Shown piece by piece: positions 6,138 through 9,428 of a stretch of DNA of 9,428 bases (position 1 is its first letter; each line of letters opens with the position of its first letter). The stretch is from Chloroflexota bacterium. Lineage in GTDB: Bacteria; Chloroflexota; Dehalococcoidia; SM23-28-2; RBG-16-64-32. The translations under genes were made by a program, and so were the position numbers. The stretch spans positions 1 to 9,428 of the forward strand of contig JADFTG010000028.1 of assembly GCA_022560365.1 (NCBI GenBank), read 5' to 3'. The notes beneath the pieces were generated by a model, which saw only the letters and a list, made by a program, of their open reading frames with translations, was not told the DNA's origin and ran no database searches.

Positions 6138-7564
6138 ATGTCCGAAGGTCCCCGCAGGCCACCGCCGTCGCACCGCATCCCTCCCCGCAGCCGCGGCGAG
6201 GTGGAGCACGAGGCCGAACGCTCTTACGTCTTCAGGCAGTTCGTGCTGCCAGCCCAGCGGTTCATCCACACGGAGGTCCTGGGTGGTGTCGCGCTGCTCC
6301 TCGCCGCCGTCGTGGCGCTGATCTGGGCGAACTCGCCGTGGGACGAGGCCTACTTCGACCTCTTCGCCACTCAACTCTCCATCGATACCAGCATCTTCCA
6401 CATCGAAAATGACCTGCACGGCTGGATAAACGATGGCCTGATGACGTTCTTCTTCTTCGTCGTCGGGCTTGAGATCAAGCGGGAGATGACACGAGGCGAA
6501 CTGGCCGGGTTCCAGAAGGCGATGCTGCCGGTTACCGCTGCCCTGGGCGGCATGATCGTCCCCGCGCTGATCTACATCGCGCTGAACGCCGGCGGCGAAG
6601 GCGAGCGCGGATGGGGTATCCCGGTGGCCACGGACATCGCCTTCGCGCTGGGAGTCCTGGCGCTCATCGGGCGAAGGATCCCCTCGCAGCTGCGCGTGTT
6701 CCTGCTCGCGCTGGCGATTGCGGACGACATCGGCGCCATCACCGTCATCGCCGTCTTTTATACATCCGACCTCTCGATCGAGGCATTGTTGATCGCCGGC
6801 GGGCTGCTTGCGTTCATCCACGGAATGAGCCGGGCGGGAGTGCGAGACATCAGCGTCTACCTGCTCTTCGGCGCGTTCGCCTGGGTGGCGATGCACGAAT
6901 CGGGCGTGCATGCCACGATCGCCGGCGTCGCGCTGGGCCTCATGACGCCCGCCAACCCGTACTACAGCACGTCGATGTTTGAAGACTCGATGGATGACCT
7001 CTTCGCGAAATATCGCGACGCCCAGGCCAGAGAAGACAAGCAAGCGGCGCAACACATCCTCGGCCAGATCGAAGCGCTCACGGAAGGCACAGAGTCCCCT
7101 CTAGAACGCATCCAGCGGCTACTACTCCCCATGACGAGCTTCATCGTCGTGCCTGTTTTCGCGCTCGCCAACGCCGGCGTCGTGATCACCGGCGACAGCG
7201 TGAGCGACGCCGTATCAAGCGAGGTTTCGCAGGGCGTCGCCTTCGGCCTGCTGTTCGGGAAGCCACTGGGCATCTTCCTGGCGACGTGGCTCGCCGTCCG
7301 GGTCGGCATCACCTCGCTGCCACGATCAATGAACTGGTGGCAGGTGCTTGGCGTCGGGTTGCTAGGCGGCATCGGCTTCACCGTCTCGCTATTCGTGAAC
7401 GAGCTGGCATTCGATAACGAAATCCTTATCAGCAACGGCAAGATGGGCATCCTCGCCGGGTCGCTGATCGCCGCGATCATCGGCTACGTGATGCTCGTGC
7501 TCGTGACCCGCAAACCGACCGCCTCGCCGGCGGCGGACGAGCAACCTGTCAGCACCGAGTCCGG

Positions 7565-7568
<4 letters not shown>
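6138..7568 (+). CDS. nhaA: Na+/H+ antiporter NhaA
   Basis: This 476-residue inner-membrane antiporter exports Na+ (or Li+) in exchange for protons, supporting pH and salt homeostasis. The sequence shows about 12 hydrophobic segments, the first near 45-65 and the last near 435-457. Family landmarks are FFFFVVGLEIKREM (104-117); T165-D166 in PVATDIAFALG; the paired aspartates D196-D197 in LAIADDIGAI, equivalent to E. coli D163/D164, the ion-binding pair; and K375 in LFGKPLGI, equivalent to E. coli K300. It is longer than the E. coli protein (388 residues). The extra length comes from a basic, proline-rich N-terminal tail of about 40 residues, a charged cytoplasmic loop at about 275-328 and a short C-terminal tail, all common in NhaA of other phyla. 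It lies 68 nt after the SDR on the same strand, so co-transcription is possible but unproven. Its TAG overlaps the stop of the convergent oxidoreductase gene. Confidence 0.95.

Positions 7569-9428
<1,860 letters not shown>

Overview
The window looks like a high-GC environmental bacterial contig, plausibly Chloroflexota. The atpD fragment reads as Chloroflexota-like rather than typical actinobacterial, but this is judged from memory of the family and is weak evidence. The window appears to be stitched from three sources: a phage structural module (about 1-1570), a bacterial metabolic block (about 1675-9080) and an atpD fragment (about 9058-9428). The first and last joins do not look like natural gene borders, so gene order across them should not be trusted without read support.

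Region 1 (minus strand, about 1-1570) is visibly less GC-rich than the rest. It carries an intact Mu-like portal gene (DUF935/gp29 family) and, just downstream, the start of a Mu gpI-type capsid maturation protease/scaffold gene that runs off the left edge. The 3' end of another gene, possibly the terminase large subunit, may lie just upstream of the portal at 1566-1670.

Region 2 (plus strand, about 1675-6069) is a tight four-gene operon: a glutamine-synthetase-family ligase, an NAD-type short-chain dehydrogenase (SDR), an aldehyde dehydrogenase, and an RhlG-type SDR. Spacings are 1 nt, a 4-nt overlap and 12 nt. The first three match in kind the glnA4 / Rv2857c / aldC set of Mycobacterium tuberculosis. 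This suggests a gamma-glutamylation route for an amine or amino alcohol: glutamylate the amine, oxidise the alcohol to an aldehyde, then oxidise that to an acid. The usual class I amidotransferase-like hydrolase is absent from the window. A Na+/H+ antiporter gene, nhaA, follows on the same strand after 68 nt.

Region 3 (minus strand, 9081-7565) is a two-gene unit: the C-terminal part of a sugar phosphate isomerase/epimerase (TIM barrel, IolE/IolI-like) coupled by a TGATG overlap to a Gfo/Idh/MocA oxidoreductase (IolG-like). This pairing is typical of inositol or rare-sugar catabolism. The oxidoreductase and nhaA converge and share a palindromic CTAG as both stop codons.

Region 4 (plus strand, about 9058-9428) is an internal fragment of the F1-ATPase beta subunit gene, including its Walker A motif. 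It runs head-on into the isomerase gene and removes that gene's N-terminal half. A stretch of about 24 nt fits both genes, as expected at a microhomology-mediated chimera. I see no CRISPR array, tRNA, rRNA or insertion sequence, and no gene-free stretch longer than 300 bases. I do not see a convincing undescribed system. The most informative points are the two suspicious junctions and the amine-glutamylation cassette.
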